This document shows, piece after piece, positions 17,484 through 26,027 of a stretch of DNA of 64,000 bases. The position numbers and the translations under genes are program-made. The notes below the pieces were generated by a model, which saw only the letters and a list, made by a program, of their open reading frames with translations, did not search any database and was not told the DNA's origin. Position 1 is the first letter of the stretch; each line of letters starts with the position of its first letter. Where the stretch lies: contig CAKVLN010000001.1 in NCBI GenBank assembly GCA_934757275.1, positions 1-64,000 on the forward strand. Reading direction: 5' to 3'. The stretch comes from an uncultured Candidatus Melainabacteria bacterium (lineage in GTDB: Bacteria; Cyanobacteriota; Vampirovibrionia; Gastranaerophilales; Gastranaerophilaceae).

Positions 17484-17912
17484 ATGAGACACCAAACAAA
17501 AAAACATACGCTTGGTAAAGCACAAGACCAAAGAAAGGCTTTGTTGCGTTCATTAGCTACCGAACTTTTTGTTCACGGTGAAATTAAAACAACTATGGCT
17601 AGAGCAAAAGCTTTACAACCATACGCTGAAAACGTTATCACTATGGCAAAAAAAGGTGACTTGAACTCAAGAAGATTGGCTGGAAGATATATCTTCGATA
17701 AAGAAATCGGTCAATTAATTGATACAACAACAGGCGAAATCTTTGATGCACCTCAAGAAGGTAAGAAATTAGCAAAACAAACTGTACTTAGAAAATTATT
17801 TAGCGTTATCGGCGTTAAATATTCTTCAAGACAAGGCGGTTATACAAGAATTTTCAGATTGCCACCTCGTAGAGGCGACGCTTCTGAAATGGCATTAATT
17901 CAATTGGTATAG
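17484..17912 (+). CDS. rplQ: 50S ribosomal protein bL17
   Basis: 50S protein near the exit tunnel. MRHQTKKHTLGKAQDQRKAL, LRSLATELFVHGEIKTTMAR and the end RQGGYTRIFRLPPRRGD are diagnostic. 142 aa, slightly longer than the 116-127 aa common forms because of an internal insertion around residues 66-95. Directly followed by truA (3 bp gap). Confidence 0.97.
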   Translation: MRHQTKKHTLGKAQDQRKALLRSLATELFVHGEIKTTMARAKALQPYAENVITMAKKGDLNSRRLAGRYIFDKEIGQLIDTTTGEIFDAPQEGKKLAKQTVLRKLFSVIGVKYSSRQGGYTRIFRLPPRRGDASEMALIQLV

Positions 17913-17915
17913 TTA

Positions 17916-18686
17916 ATGCGATATGCTCTAGAAGTTCAGTATATAGGTAAGAACTATGCAGGTAGCCAAATTCAATTTGAAAACGGTACTGAAATAGCAA
18001 CTCCCACTATACAAGGCGAACTTGAAAGAGTACTTAGAACCTTGATAAAGACTGGCGAAAGCCAGACAAATAGACCGATTAAAACAATCTTCTCCGGAAG
18101 AACTGATAAAGGCGTAAATTCATTAGGACAGGTCGTTCATTTTGATTGTGATAAAGACATTGTTGCTTCAAGATTTATCTATCAAATGAACGAAATCCTC
18201 CCTAGTGATATCTCTGTCAGTAATTTGAGAATTGTACCTGATACGTTCCACGCTCAAAAGTCTGCAAAGGCAAGATATTATAAATACGAACTTATAAACA
18301 GACGTTATAAACAAGCGTTTGATGGTGATATCCTAAGAGTTAAGTACGAATTAGATATAGAGCGAATGCAAACCGCTTTGAATTTCTTGTTAGGTGAACA
18401 CGATTTCTCAAGTTTTAAAAGTTCTGGAACGCTTAACCCAAGCAAAGTTTGTTGCATCACACGAGCCGAAATTGAAAAGGTGGACGGTGATAGGATTTTT
18501 ATTCATCTTGTGGGAAATAGATTTCTCTACAATATGGTAAGAACAATAGTCGGTACTCTTCTAGAAATAGAAGGGCATAAGCTGCCAATAGAACACATGA
18601 AAAATGTTTTGGAGGCGCATGACCGTCGTAAGGCGGGGCAAACTGTTAGTCCGTACGGATTGACGCTAATGAAAGTAAGTTACTAA
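17916..18686 (+). CDS. truA: tRNA pseudouridine(38-40) synthase
   Basis: Converts uridines 38-40 of the tRNA anticodon arm to pseudouridine; 256 aa. The catalytic Asp lies in FSGRTDKGVNSLGQVVHF; KARYYKYEL, and GNRFLYNMVRTIVGTLLEI are further family blocks. Placement rplQ-truA-rplM-rpsI is the conserved cyanobacterial/firmicute order. Confidence 0.97.
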   Translation: MRYALEVQYIGKNYAGSQIQFENGTEIATPTIQGELERVLRTLIKTGESQTNRPIKTIFSGRTDKGVNSLGQVVHFDCDKDIVASRFIYQMNEILPSDISVSNLRIVPDTFHAQKSAKARYYKYELINRRYKQAFDGDILRVKYELDIERMQTALNFLLGEHDFSSFKSSGTLNPSKVCCITRAEIEKVDGDRIFIHLVGNRFLYNMVRTIVGTLLEIEGHKLPIEHMKNVLEAHDRRKAGQTVSPYGLTLMKVSY

Positions 18687-18710
18687 AATTAATGATAGAA
18701 GGAATAAAGC

Positions 18711-19148
18711 ATGAAAACATATTCAGCAAAACCTCTTGAAGTTGAAAGAAAATGGTATGTAATCGACGCTGAAGGCGAAGTATTAGGTCGTTTAGCAGTT
18801 CGTGTTGCAAACATTTTAAGAGGAAAAAATAAACCTGAATATACACCTAACGTTGATACTGGCGATTTTGTAGTTGTTATCAATGCTGAAAAGGTTGTAG
18901 TTACAGGTAATAAAGAAACAGATAAAATCTACTACCACCACACTGGTTTCCCAGGAGGTTTGAAATCAGCATCAGTTAAAGAAGTTCGTGAAAAAGACGC
19001 AACTAAATTGATTGAAAAGGCTGTTAAAGGTATGTTACAACACAACACATTGGGCGATCAACAATTCACTAAGTTGAAAGTTTATTGTGGTCCTGAACAC
19101 CCACATGCTGCACAAAAACCAATCGTGTTAGAAAAGGAGGCTAAATAA
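18711..19148 (+). CDS. rplM: 50S ribosomal protein uL13
   Basis: Early-assembly 50S protein, 145 aa. [47 protein letters not shown] and [11 protein letters not shown] are diagnostic. It contains near its end an AAGGAGG ribosome site for rpsI, and its stop overlaps the rpsI start by 1 nt. Confidence 0.98.
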   Translation: MKTYSAKPLEVERKWYVIDAEGEVLGRLAVRVANILRGKNKPEYTPNVDTGDFVVVINAEKVVVTGNKETDKIYYHHTGFPGGLKSASVKEVREKDATKLIEKAVKGMLQHNTLGDQQFTKLKVYCGPEHPHAAQKPIVLEKEAK

Positions 19149-19546
19149 TGGCTGAATCTAAAGAAATTATGGCTACTGGTCGTAGAAAATGTGCGATTGC
19201 GGTTGTTAAACTTGTAAAAGGTAAAGGTAGAATTTTTGTTAATGGTAAAACATTAGGCGCATACATTGGTAATATGCCTGCTGTTGAAATGATGATTTAC
19301 AGACCATTAGTATTAACAGAAAACCAAGATAAATACGATGTAAGAGTTAAAGCAGTTGGTGGCGGTATCGTTGCTCAATCTGCAGCAATTAGACATGGTA
19401 TTTCAAGAGCATTATTGAAAGTTAACGAAGAATACAAAAACGTATTGCGTTCAGAAGGCTTGTTAACAAGAGATGCTCGTGTTAAAGAACGTAAAAAATA
19501 TGGTAGAAAAAGAGCTCGTAAGAGATTCCAATTCTCTAAGAGATAA
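19148..19546 (+). CDS. rpsI: 30S ribosomal protein uS9
   Basis: 30S head protein with a C-terminal tail reaching the P site; 132 aa. ATGRRKCAIAVVKLVKGKG, VGGGIVAQSAAIRHGISRAL and the end KKYGRKRARKRFQFSKR are diagnostic. It shares one nucleotide with rplM and is the last gene of the operon, ended by a strong terminator. Confidence 0.98.
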   Translation: MAESKEIMATGRRKCAIAVVKLVKGKGRIFVNGKTLGAYIGNMPAVEMMIYRPLVLTENQDKYDVRVKAVGGGIVAQSAAIRHGISRALLKVNEEYKNVLRSEGLLTRDARVKERKKYGRKRARKRFQFSKR

Positions 19547-19581
19547 TTTTTTAACATTAATAAATACGAAGGATATTATGA

Positions 19582-19618
19582 ACACGGTCGAAATTCAACA
19601 GAATTTCGACCGTGTTTT
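19582..19618 (+). terminator. terminator of the ribosomal operon
   Basis: A perfect 15-bp stem (19582-19596 with 19601-19615) with the 4-nt loop AACA and a TTTTG tail. Its right half, GAATTT(C/T)GACCGTGTTTT, recurs at 20109 and 21391 without the left half. Confidence 0.9.
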
Positions 19619-19670
19619 GTGTATGAGGGTTATTATGAAGGTGGGAACCGCTCACGCTTTTCCCACCCTA
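19601..19670. repeat. hairpin block, first copy
   Basis: GAATTTCGACCGTGTTTTGT followed by a GAGGGTTATTATGAA stretch and the GGTGGGAA/TTCCCACC hairpin (19640-19667). The same string occurs at 20109-20176 and 21391-21459. Confidence 0.8.
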
Positions 19671-19719
19671 CGCTTTTTATGATATTATTTAATTTGGTAA
19701 GTTTTTTAGGAGAATGAAC

Positions 19720-20025
19720 TTGAATATGGCATTAATTTGGAAAATATTAAGAATATTATTAATTGTTATTATCGTGATTATAGCGTTCCCATTATATTTC
19801 TTTTTTGGTTTTGGCTCATTGTTTGCTTTTGATGCACCAGATTCTTTGAATTTAGTAAATGTATTAAAGGTTTTGATAATGGACTTAATAGTATTTATTA
19901 CTCCAATTGGTATGATAGTGGGGATAATTTGCGGGAAAAAAGTCGATTCAAAGTATTATTTTCTGATATTAATTTTTCCAATGTTATTATATATAGCAAT
20001 GAAGTGGTTTTTTATTGATTTTTAA
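19720..20025 (+). CDS. small membrane protein
   Basis: A ~101-aa hydrophobic protein with three predicted membrane segments (first at about 5-30 including a run of Ile/Val, second 48-67, third 78-97). TTG 19720 is preferred since AGGAG lies 7 nt before it; ATG 19714 is too close to that site and ATG 19726 is possible. No family recognised. First of four orphan genes separated by hairpin blocks. Confidence 0.6.
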   Translation: MNMALIWKILRILLIVIIVIIAFPLYFFFGFGSLFAFDAPDSLNLVNVLKVLIMDLIVFITPIGMIVGIICGKKVDSKYYFLILIFPMLLYIAMKWFFIDF

Positions 20026-20042
20026 CTATATAACTTGTAGTT

Positions 20043-20176
20043 GTAGATATTTCTCTTGATTGTAACAATTTCGTTATAATCAAGAGAAATATCTACGGCT
20101 ACGGCTATTGAATTTTGACCGTTTTTTGTGTATGAGGGGTATTATGAAGGTGGGAACCGCTCCGCTTTTCCCACCC
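20043..20176. repeat. ~134-bp hairpin block, second copy
   Basis: Perfect 19-bp stem (20043-20061 with 20078-20096), then GGCTACGGCTATTGAATTTT, GACCG, a GAGGGGTATTATGAA stretch and the GGTGGGAA hairpin. Nearly identical to 21325-21459. Confidence 0.85.
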
Positions 20177-20191
20177 TACACATGCTTATGT

Positions 20192-20197
20192 TATAAT
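20192..20197 (+). promoter_or_regulatory. extended -10 promoter
   Basis: TGTTATAAT with the -10 at 20192-20197, followed by a short leader with GGAG before the YcxB-like gene at 20220. Confidence 0.5.
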
Positions 20198-20219
20198 CAT
20201 ATTTGAAAAGGAGAGTATA

Positions 20220-20744
20220 ATGAGTTGTTACAATTTTGATTATGAGATAACAAAACAAGATTTAAAATTGGTTAGTAAAGATATTTGGAAAGCTTCTAAT
20301 TTTCGTAAGATGCAGAAAAATTTTATTATATTAATAACAATATTTGCGATTATTACTATCGTGTCGATTTTTATGCCTAATAATATATTTAATATGATAT
20401 TTTTCCCTTCAATATGCATTGTTCTTGTCTTAATATATTTCTTACTTATAATACGCTTGTCTACTTATTTTAATATTAAAAGACTACTTAAAGGTGTAAA
20501 TTTAAAAAGGTCTATTATTATTAATGATTTAGGTATTAAACAAACGAACTCAACTGGTACATCAACCTTAAATTGGAGTGGTATTATTAATATTTCAAAT
20601 CAGAAACACTCAATATTATTATTTATAGGTGATAGAATGTTTGTATTATTACCTAAACGTATTTTTGCAAATGAAGAAGAACTTAATAACTGTTGGAATT
20701 ATATTCAAGATTGTTATAATAAAACAAGAGATCGTAGATCGTAG
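20220..20744 (+). CDS. YcxB-like membrane protein
   Basis: A 174-aa protein with two adjacent membrane helices (about 36-52 and 58-78) followed by a soluble C-terminal domain that reads like the YcxB-like family: NDLGIKQTNSTGTSTLNWSG, then LLFIGDRMFVLLPKRIFANE. Function of the family is unknown. Start ATG follows GGAGAG. It lies between hairpin blocks as a single-gene unit with its own promoter. Confidence 0.6.
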   Translation: MSCYNFDYEITKQDLKLVSKDIWKASNFRKMQKNFIILITIFAIITIVSIFMPNNIFNMIFFPSICIVLVLIYFLLIIRLSTYFNIKRLLKGVNLKRSIIINDLGIKQTNSTGTSTLNWSGIINISNQKHSILLFIGDRMFVLLPKRIFANEEELNNCWNYIQDCYNKTRDRRS

Positions 20745-20755
20745 TGTAGGTGTAG

Positions 20756-20834
20756 GTCGTGTTCAACGTTTTCATTGAACACGACAAATTTTACGGTGTT
20801 ATTGTCGTGTTGGAGGATAATCGTCCAACACGAC
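20756..20834. terminator. two consecutive perfect hairpins
   Basis: GTCGTGTTCAA/TTGAACACGAC (20756-20766, 20775-20785) and GTCGTGTTGGA/TCCAACACGAC (20804-20814, 20824-20834): two related 11-bp stems in tandem. They follow the YcxB-like gene; neither has a strong T-run, so they may be repeat-derived rather than terminators. Confidence 0.5.
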
Positions 20835-20926
20835 CTCGTACTTTTAATTAAGTTTTGTTATTTTGAATTGGGGGGCTTGACTTTTGTAATAGAATCTACA
20901 GACTATATTATGGTCTACATTTATGC

Positions 20927-20932
20927 TATAAT
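20927..20932 (+). promoter_or_regulatory. extended -10 promoter giving a leaderless mRNA
   Basis: TGCTATAAT, -10 at 20927-20932, ends 6 nt before the ATG at 20939. No ribosome binding site fits between. Confidence 0.6.
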
Positions 20933-20938
20933 TGTTTT

Positions 20939-21313
20939 ATGAAATTTTTTAGAATAAATGCTTGGATAATCATTATTGTTCTTATTCTTGTAACTTGGTT
21001 CTTTTGGTGTACAAAAACAGTATTTGTATGTGATAAAACTAATTGTCATATTACAAATTATAACATGTTTAATGTGCGTATATCTAAAAAAATAATATCT
21101 CCAGATAATATTTTAGGAGTTGAATGTATTAATTACAAAAGGTATGGTAGTAAAGGTTCTTATGATGAATATTTTATAGTTTTATTGTTAAATAATTCAA
21201 TGTACAAAATTCCAAAATCTTTTGGCTCAGATTATAATAGTGCTAAATCTATGGCTACTTATATCCAAAAAGCTTTAACAATTAATCCATCAAATATTAA
21301 TATAAATTTTTAA
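20939..21313 (+). CDS. small membrane-anchored hypothetical protein
   Basis: A 124-aa protein with one N-terminal membrane helix (about 7-24) and a soluble remainder containing KRYGSKGSYDEYFIVLLLNN and IPKSFGSDYNSAKSMATYIQ. The layout resembles small PH-like membrane proteins but I do not recognise it. Likely leaderless. Followed directly by the third hairpin block. Confidence 0.6.
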   Translation: MKFFRINAWIIIIVLILVTWFFWCTKTVFVCDKTNCHITNYNMFNVRISKKIISPDNILGVECINYKRYGSKGSYDEYFIVLLLNNSMYKIPKSFGSDYNSAKSMATYIQKALTINPSNININF

Positions 21314-21324
21314 GAACATAAGGT

Positions 21325-21459
21325 GTAGATATTTCTCTTGATTGTAACAATTTCGTTATAATCAAGAGAAATATCTACGGCTACGGCTATTGAATTTTGA
21401 CCGTGTTTTTGTGCATGAGGGTTATTATGAAGGTGGGAACCGTTCCGCTTTTCCCACAC
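21325..21459. repeat. ~134-bp hairpin block, third copy
   Basis: Same 19-bp stem (21325-21343 with 21360-21378) and same downstream string as 20043-20176, including the GGTGGGAA hairpin (one mismatch in the right arm, TTCCCACA). Confidence 0.85.
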
Positions 21460-21524
21460 TACGCCTACGCCTGCTAGCAAATTTATTTTTTAGGGGTTTT
21501 AATATATTTATAGGAGGGTATTAA

Positions 21525-22052
21525 ATGAATTTAACAGTTAATAATAGTCCAAATTTCAAGGCAACTCTTAGACCAAGTTCTGCTTTAAAATATGTATGGA
21601 AGGATAGACAAAGCCAAAAGAATGTCAAAGCATTATTTGCCGAGGCGACGAAAGGCAAAGAAGGCGAGTTGGGAATATTTGAAGAGTCTACTGATATGGC
21701 AGAAAAGTTTATTATGCGAATAGGCAGAGGAACTATTGGCAACCATATTTATCGCCCTCAATCAGCGTACGCATCAGAAGTGTGGACTTATGATTTTTTG
21801 AACAATAAAAATGATTTTGAAAAGGCGGATATATTGACCAAAGTTTTTGAAATTTTGCAAACAATTCCAAAGAAAATCGAGGAGAGTATGTTAAGCAGGG
21901 AATATTGCGAAAAAAATTACAACAATGTTATAAAAAGTTTAGGTGATGATAAGTATAACTTAGCGCACATGTTTGAACATTTGAAGACAAATGGGAAGAA
22001 AAATACTAGCAAACATTCTTGTTTAATGCTTCCTATTACTTTTAATAAATAA
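21525..22052 (+). CDS. hypothetical protein with SPNFKA N-terminal tag
   Basis: A 175-aa soluble protein starting MNLTVNNSPNFKATLR, the same style of N-terminal tag as the gene at 10077 (NPSFQAN). The rest is helical, with GRGTIGNHIYRPQS in the middle. No domain recognised. GGAGGGT precedes the ATG. The shared tag in otherwise unrelated proteins suggests a lineage-specific targeting or sorting signal, which is an inference. Confidence 0.6.
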   Translation: MNLTVNNSPNFKATLRPSSALKYVWKDRQSQKNVKALFAEATKGKEGELGIFEESTDMAEKFIMRIGRGTIGNHIYRPQSAYASEVWTYDFLNNKNDFEKADILTKVFEILQTIPKKIEESMLSREYCEKNYNNVIKSLGDDKYNLAHMFEHLKTNGKKNTSKHSCLMLPITFNK

Positions 22053-22152
22053 TGTGTAAAAATATTGATTAAGTATACCCACAAAATCAATAAAATATGC
22101 CGAAAAGCGTTAAATTTTATTAAGATTTGTACCCCAAATTTATATGATTTGG

Positions 22153-22158
22153 TATAAT
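22153..22158 (+). promoter_or_regulatory. extended -10 promoter of the acyl-CoA ligase operon
   Basis: TGGTATAAT, -10 at 22153-22158, about 36 nt before ATG 22195; AGGAGGG lies in the leader. Confidence 0.55.
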
Positions 22159-22194
22159 ACTTATATCAATAAGGCTAATGGTTAGGAGGGACGT

Positions 22195-23868
22195 ATGAAG
22201 GAACGTGAAAGCAATGTATTATCATTATTAGAGGATAGAACAAACCATTACTCACGAAAAATTGCATTGGGTATGAAAACTCAGTTTGGCTGGAAAGAGC
22301 TGACTTATGATGGTCTTGGACTTATGTCAAGAAGGCTTGCAGCATATTTGATGAACGATTTGGGACTTCAAAAGGGTGAAAAGCTTGCTATTTTATCGGA
22401 ATCAAAACCGGAGTATGGTGCTTGCGTTTTTGCGTCAGTTATTTCTGGTTTAATCACTGTTCCATTGGACATTAAACTTACAAAATACGAACTTCAATCC
22501 ATTCTTTCTGATTGCTTGCCTTCTGTAATGCTTGTGTCACAAACATATATTGACAAAGCTTTAGAATTGCAAAAAATGCTTCCTTCACTAAAACATATTA
22601 TTGTAATGGACGAACACCCTGTAAACGATGATTTGCAAAGCATTTACACTATTCCAAATAACTATACTTGCAAATGGCGCCACCGTTCAAGCAAATCAAC
22701 TGTTTTCATTATTTATACTTCTGGAACAACTGGCAAACCAAAGGGGGTTGAAACAACTTTTGGCAACATGCTTGCACAATTGAACGGTTTGAAGGTAACA
22801 TTTGACAAAATTTTACCAAATGGTGATGTTAGAATACTTTCAATTCTTCCGATGAACCATTTGTTTGAAATGACAGTTGGGTTTACAACTTTCTTGAACT
22901 TAGGTTTTTCAGTATATTACACGCACAATTTGAAACCAAAAGATATTTTAAACATAATGCGTGATAGAAAAATCAACTTTATGATTGTTGTTCCAGCGTT
23001 TTTGAAGTTGCTTAAAACGGGTTTGGAAGCAGAAATGAAGAATACTTCTAAGTTTTCACAAAAAATGTTTCCAATCTTGTATCACTTTGCAAAATTTGTG
23101 CCATTTATTTGGTTGAAAAAGTTGATGTTTAGAAAAATTCACAACTGTTTTGGTGGCGCATTTAAAGGTTGTATGTCTGGTGGTGCACCACTTGATTTGA
23201 ATGTTGCAAAATTTTTCCAAAGAGTTGGAATTCAAATTTATGAAGTGTATGGTCTGACTGAAACAAGCCCTATTGTTACTGTTAACGTAGAACGTCATAG
23301 AGATTTGCGCTCCGTTGGTAAACCTTTACCAAGCTATGAGGCAAAAACAGATGCTGAAACAGGTGAGTTGTTGCTAAGAGGACCTTCTGTTATGAAGGGA
23401 TACCACAACCAACCAGAATTAACTCGTGAGGCTATTGATGAAGAAGGCTGGTTCCACACTGGTGACAAAGCAAAAATTGATGACCAAGGACGAGTTTATA
23501 TCACTGGTCGTTTGAAAAACATGATTGTACTTTCTGGTGGTAAAAAAGTTTTCCCAGAAGAAGTTGAATCTGTTTTAGAAAAAAGTGATTTGTTCGCAGA
23601 AGTTTGCGTATTTGGAGTTTCAAGAGAAGGTGGCGCAAAAGACGGCACAGAGGATATTGCAGCAGTTGTTGTTCCAACTGAAGAATTGAAAAATAAATAT
23701 GACGACAAAACTCTTGATAAGGTGATGAAGGACGAAGTAAAGCGACTTTCACAACGTTTAACTCCTTACAAACGTCCAATTAATATCACTGTTTTGAAAC
23801 AAGCTTTGCCAAGAACTAAGAAAGCGACTGTTCAAAGAAACAAGGTTAAGGAACTAATTCAGGCGTAG
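22195..23868 (+). CDS. AMP-dependent acyl-CoA/acyl-ACP synthetase
   Basis: ANL-superfamily adenylating enzyme (long-chain fatty acid ligase type), 557 aa, activating a carboxylate with ATP then transferring to CoA or ACP. Motifs: P-loop IYTSGTTGKPKGVE, YGLTETSP (A5), GWFHTGDKA (A7), and the hinge/C-terminal lysine region TPYKRPINI. A membrane-leaning segment surrounds NFMIVVPAFLKLLKTG. First gene of a three-gene operon with a uracil-DNA glycosylase (4 bp gap) and a permease. Substrate not determinable. Confidence 0.88.
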   Translation: MKERESNVLSLLEDRTNHYSRKIALGMKTQFGWKELTYDGLGLMSRRLAAYLMNDLGLQKGEKLAILSESKPEYGACVFASVISGLITVPLDIKLTKYELQSILSDCLPSVMLVSQTYIDKALELQKMLPSLKHIIVMDEHPVNDDLQSIYTIPNNYTCKWRHRSSKSTVFIIYTSGTTGKPKGVETTFGNMLAQLNGLKVTFDKILPNGDVRILSILPMNHLFEMTVGFTTFLNLGFSVYYTHNLKPKDILNIMRDRKINFMIVVPAFLKLLKTGLEAEMKNTSKFSQKMFPILYHFAKFVPFIWLKKLMFRKIHNCFGGAFKGCMSGGAPLDLNVAKFFQRVGIQIYEVYGLTETSPIVTVNVERHRDLRSVGKPLPSYEAKTDAETGELLLRGPSVMKGYHNQPELTREAIDEEGWFHTGDKAKIDDQGRVYITGRLKNMIVLSGGKKVFPEEVESVLEKSDLFAEVCVFGVSREGGAKDGTEDIAAVVVPTEELKNKYDDKTLDKVMKDEVKRLSQRLTPYKRPINITVLKQALPRTKKATVQRNKVKELIQA

Positions 23869-23872
23869 TCTT

Positions 23873-24457
23873 ATGTACGAGCAACTAACTGAGGTGAAAG
23901 AACGTTGTTTATCTTGTCACAAATGTGCGTTGGGCGAAACTCGTACCAACATAGTGTTTGAAGATGGTGTTCCGAACCCAAAACTCATGTTAATCGGCGA
24001 AGCTCCTGGGTTTAATGAAGATAAGCAAGGAAAGCCTTTTGTTGGAAAAGCTGGACAACTTTTGGATAGGATATTTGAATCAGTTGGGCTTTCAAGAAAG
24101 CGTGATGTTTACATTTGTAATACCATCAAATGCCGTCCGCCAGAAAATCGCAACCCTTTGCCAGAGGAAAAAGAGGCTTGCTGGGAATATTTGAAGGCGC
24201 AGATTGACATTATTCAGCCTAAAATTATTTTGTTGTGTGGAAATGTTGCAGTGCAATCAATTTTAGGCAATGTTGGCGGAATAACACGTATTAGAGGAAA
24301 ATGGTTTGAGGGTGATGAAAAGGTACATGGAGCAAAACTTATGCCAATTTTTCACCCGTCTTATTTGTTGAGAAATGATGCCAAAACAAAAGGTAGTCCA
24401 AAATGGCTTATGTGGCAGGATATTCAAGAAATTAAGCGAGAGTTCGATAAATTGTAG
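23873..24457 (+). CDS. uracil-DNA glycosylase, family 4 type
   Basis: Removes uracil from DNA; 194 aa. The Fe-S cluster cysteines are visible: an N-terminal group CLSCHKC at 12-18, CRPPENRNP and EACWEY. Active-site motif GEAPGFNEDKQGKPFVGKAG and C-terminal HPSYLLRN fit family 4. It lies 4 bp after the ligase and 2 bp before a permease gene, so it is in an operon of unrelated functions. Confidence 0.9.
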   Translation: MYEQLTEVKERCLSCHKCALGETRTNIVFEDGVPNPKLMLIGEAPGFNEDKQGKPFVGKAGQLLDRIFESVGLSRKRDVYICNTIKCRPPENRNPLPEEKEACWEYLKAQIDIIQPKIILLCGNVAVQSILGNVGGITRIRGKWFEGDEKVHGAKLMPIFHPSYLLRNDAKTKGSPKWLMWQDIQEIKREFDKL

Positions 24458-24459
24458 TT

Positions 24460-25266
24460 ATGAAAAAATTTGGTTTATATATTATTTTAATACTTCTTGC
24501 TCTGTCAATGTTTTTGCCATTTGCGCTTATGTTTTTGATATCTTTGAGTGGAAATGAAAATATTTTTACCGATTACAAAAACATAAATCTTTCGTTTTTG
24601 GCTTACAAAAATGTTTTTGCATCAATTCCTGTTGTCAGATATTTTCTGAATAGTTTGATTGTTGCTGGTTTTGCGACAATTGGACAAGTCTTGATTTCTG
24701 CACTTGCAGGGTACGGTTTTGCAAGGCTAAAATTCAAAGGCAGTGACAAATTGTTTTTTATTTTTGTTTTGACAATGATGGTACCGCCACAAGTCAATAT
24801 TGTTCCGCTTTTTTATCTTATGAGTAAATTAGGTTGGATAAACACTTATCAAGCAATGATTGTTCCAGCGATTTTTGGCGGGTTTGGTGTTTATATGATG
24901 AAGGAGTATTTTGCAAGCTTTTCAAAAGACCTTGAAGAAGCATCAAAACTCGATGGGTGCAATGTTTGGCAAACCTTTTACAAAGTCGCTCTACCTTGTG
25001 CTATGCCTGCGATTGCGACGCTAAGCATCTTTACTTTTGTAACTACATGGAATAGTTTTATGTGGCCACTTATAGTAACAAATACTGAAAATATGCGCAC
25101 TTTGACGGTGGGGCTAACGATTTTCAAAGGTTCGTTCAGAGAAATTACACTATGGGGTGAATTGATGGCGTGTTCTTGTATTTGCTCTCTTCCAGTAATT
25201 GGTATATTTTTGATTGGCAAAAAATATTTGCTTAATAATCCCATGGAAGGTGCAGTTAAAGGCTAA
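24460..25266 (+). CDS. carbohydrate ABC transporter permease (MalG-type)
   Basis: Binding-protein-dependent sugar transporter inner-membrane subunit, 268 aa, six membrane helices. The EAA loop reads EEASKLDGCNVWQTFYKVAL and is followed by PCAMPAI; N-terminal PFALMFLISL and the LNSLIV segment are typical of the CUT1 MalG/UgpE group. No MalF-like permease, ATPase or binding protein is in the window, so the partners must be encoded elsewhere. Starts 2 bp after the preceding stop codon. Confidence 0.88.
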   Translation: MKKFGLYIILILLALSMFLPFALMFLISLSGNENIFTDYKNINLSFLAYKNVFASIPVVRYFLNSLIVAGFATIGQVLISALAGYGFARLKFKGSDKLFFIFVLTMMVPPQVNIVPLFYLMSKLGWINTYQAMIVPAIFGGFGVYMMKEYFASFSKDLEEASKLDGCNVWQTFYKVALPCAMPAIATLSIFTFVTTWNSFMWPLIVTNTENMRTLTVGLTIFKGSFREITLWGELMACSCICSLPVIGIFLIGKKYLLNNPMEGAVKG

Positions 25267-25268
25267 AT

Positions 25269-25949
25269 TTACCAAAACGCTTTTGGCATCATGCGCTTGT
25301 ACACCCAAACTTCTACGTCATCATATTGTGTTCCAAATTCTTGCGCTAATTTTTCGTCAACGCCAATCGCAATTATTGGTAAATTGATTATTTCGCAAGC
25401 TTTTTTGAGTTTGTTGTAGCCGTTTATAATATCTTCTTTCGTCGTTTCATCGCCAAAATGTGTATTTGAAATCACGCCAGAAAACTTTTTCCAAGGTCTT
25501 TTTTCTAATCCTTCTGAAAAAGTTACATATTCGACGATATTATCAACTGTAGAGGTTTCAAATTTTGCAGTGTTAACCACAAGGTAAATCTTGAGATTTT
25601 TTTCTTCGCCAATGTTATTTATAATGTCTAAAATGTCTAAACCACCAGCACCGTAACCTACGTCAATAATGATGTCACCTTCGGAGGTTAGACAATTTAT
25701 CTGTGCAGAGGTTACATAGCTAGCAGCTTCGCCTAAGCCAAAATTGTCAGGCTGTGTTATAACGTTTATGCCCATTGTTTTCAATTCGTCAGCGATTGGA
25801 CGCAATGTGTAAGCAGGCTCAACCGAGTCTAAGTCAACCAAAGTTATTGGCTTATTTATAGCTACAAATTGCCTTGCTCTATTTATTGAGGTTTCAGACT
25901 TTCCGCTTGCGTAAGCTCCTGCAAAAACCTCTACTATTCTATCAGACAT
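25269..25949 (-). CDS. P-loop NTPase, CobQ/MinD-like
   Basis: A 226-aa protein starting at ATG 25949, preceded by GAGG at 7 nt; an ATG 12 nt upstream would overlap that site. Walker A-like GAYASGKSE, then ITLVDLDSVEPAY, resembling the ATP-binding SIMIBI class, and DIIIDVGYGAGG as the Walker B region. Substrate unknown. Convergent with the ABC permease (2 bp apart) and divergent from ribD. Confidence 0.7.
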   Translation of the reverse strand: MSDRIVEVFAGAYASGKSETSINRARQFVAINKPITLVDLDSVEPAYTLRPIADELKTMGINVITQPDNFGLGEAASYVTSAQINCLTSEGDIIIDVGYGAGGLDILDIINNIGEEKNLKIYLVVNTAKFETSTVDNIVEYVTFSEGLEKRPWKKFSGVISNTHFGDETTKEDIINGYNKLKKACEIINLPIIAIGVDEKLAQEFGTQYDDVEVWVYKRMMPKAFW

Positions 25950-26015
25950 TTTATACCTCAATTCGTTAGTTATATTTTATCCCGTAACAAACTTTTTAGC
26001 AAGGTGATTTTGCGC

Positions 26016-26021
26016 TATACT
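26016..26021 (+). promoter_or_regulatory. -10 box giving a leaderless ribD mRNA
   Basis: TATACT at 26016-26021 ends 6 nt before ATG 26028; unlike the other leaderless genes here it lacks the upstream TGN. Confidence 0.5.
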
Positions 26022-26027
26022 AGTCTT

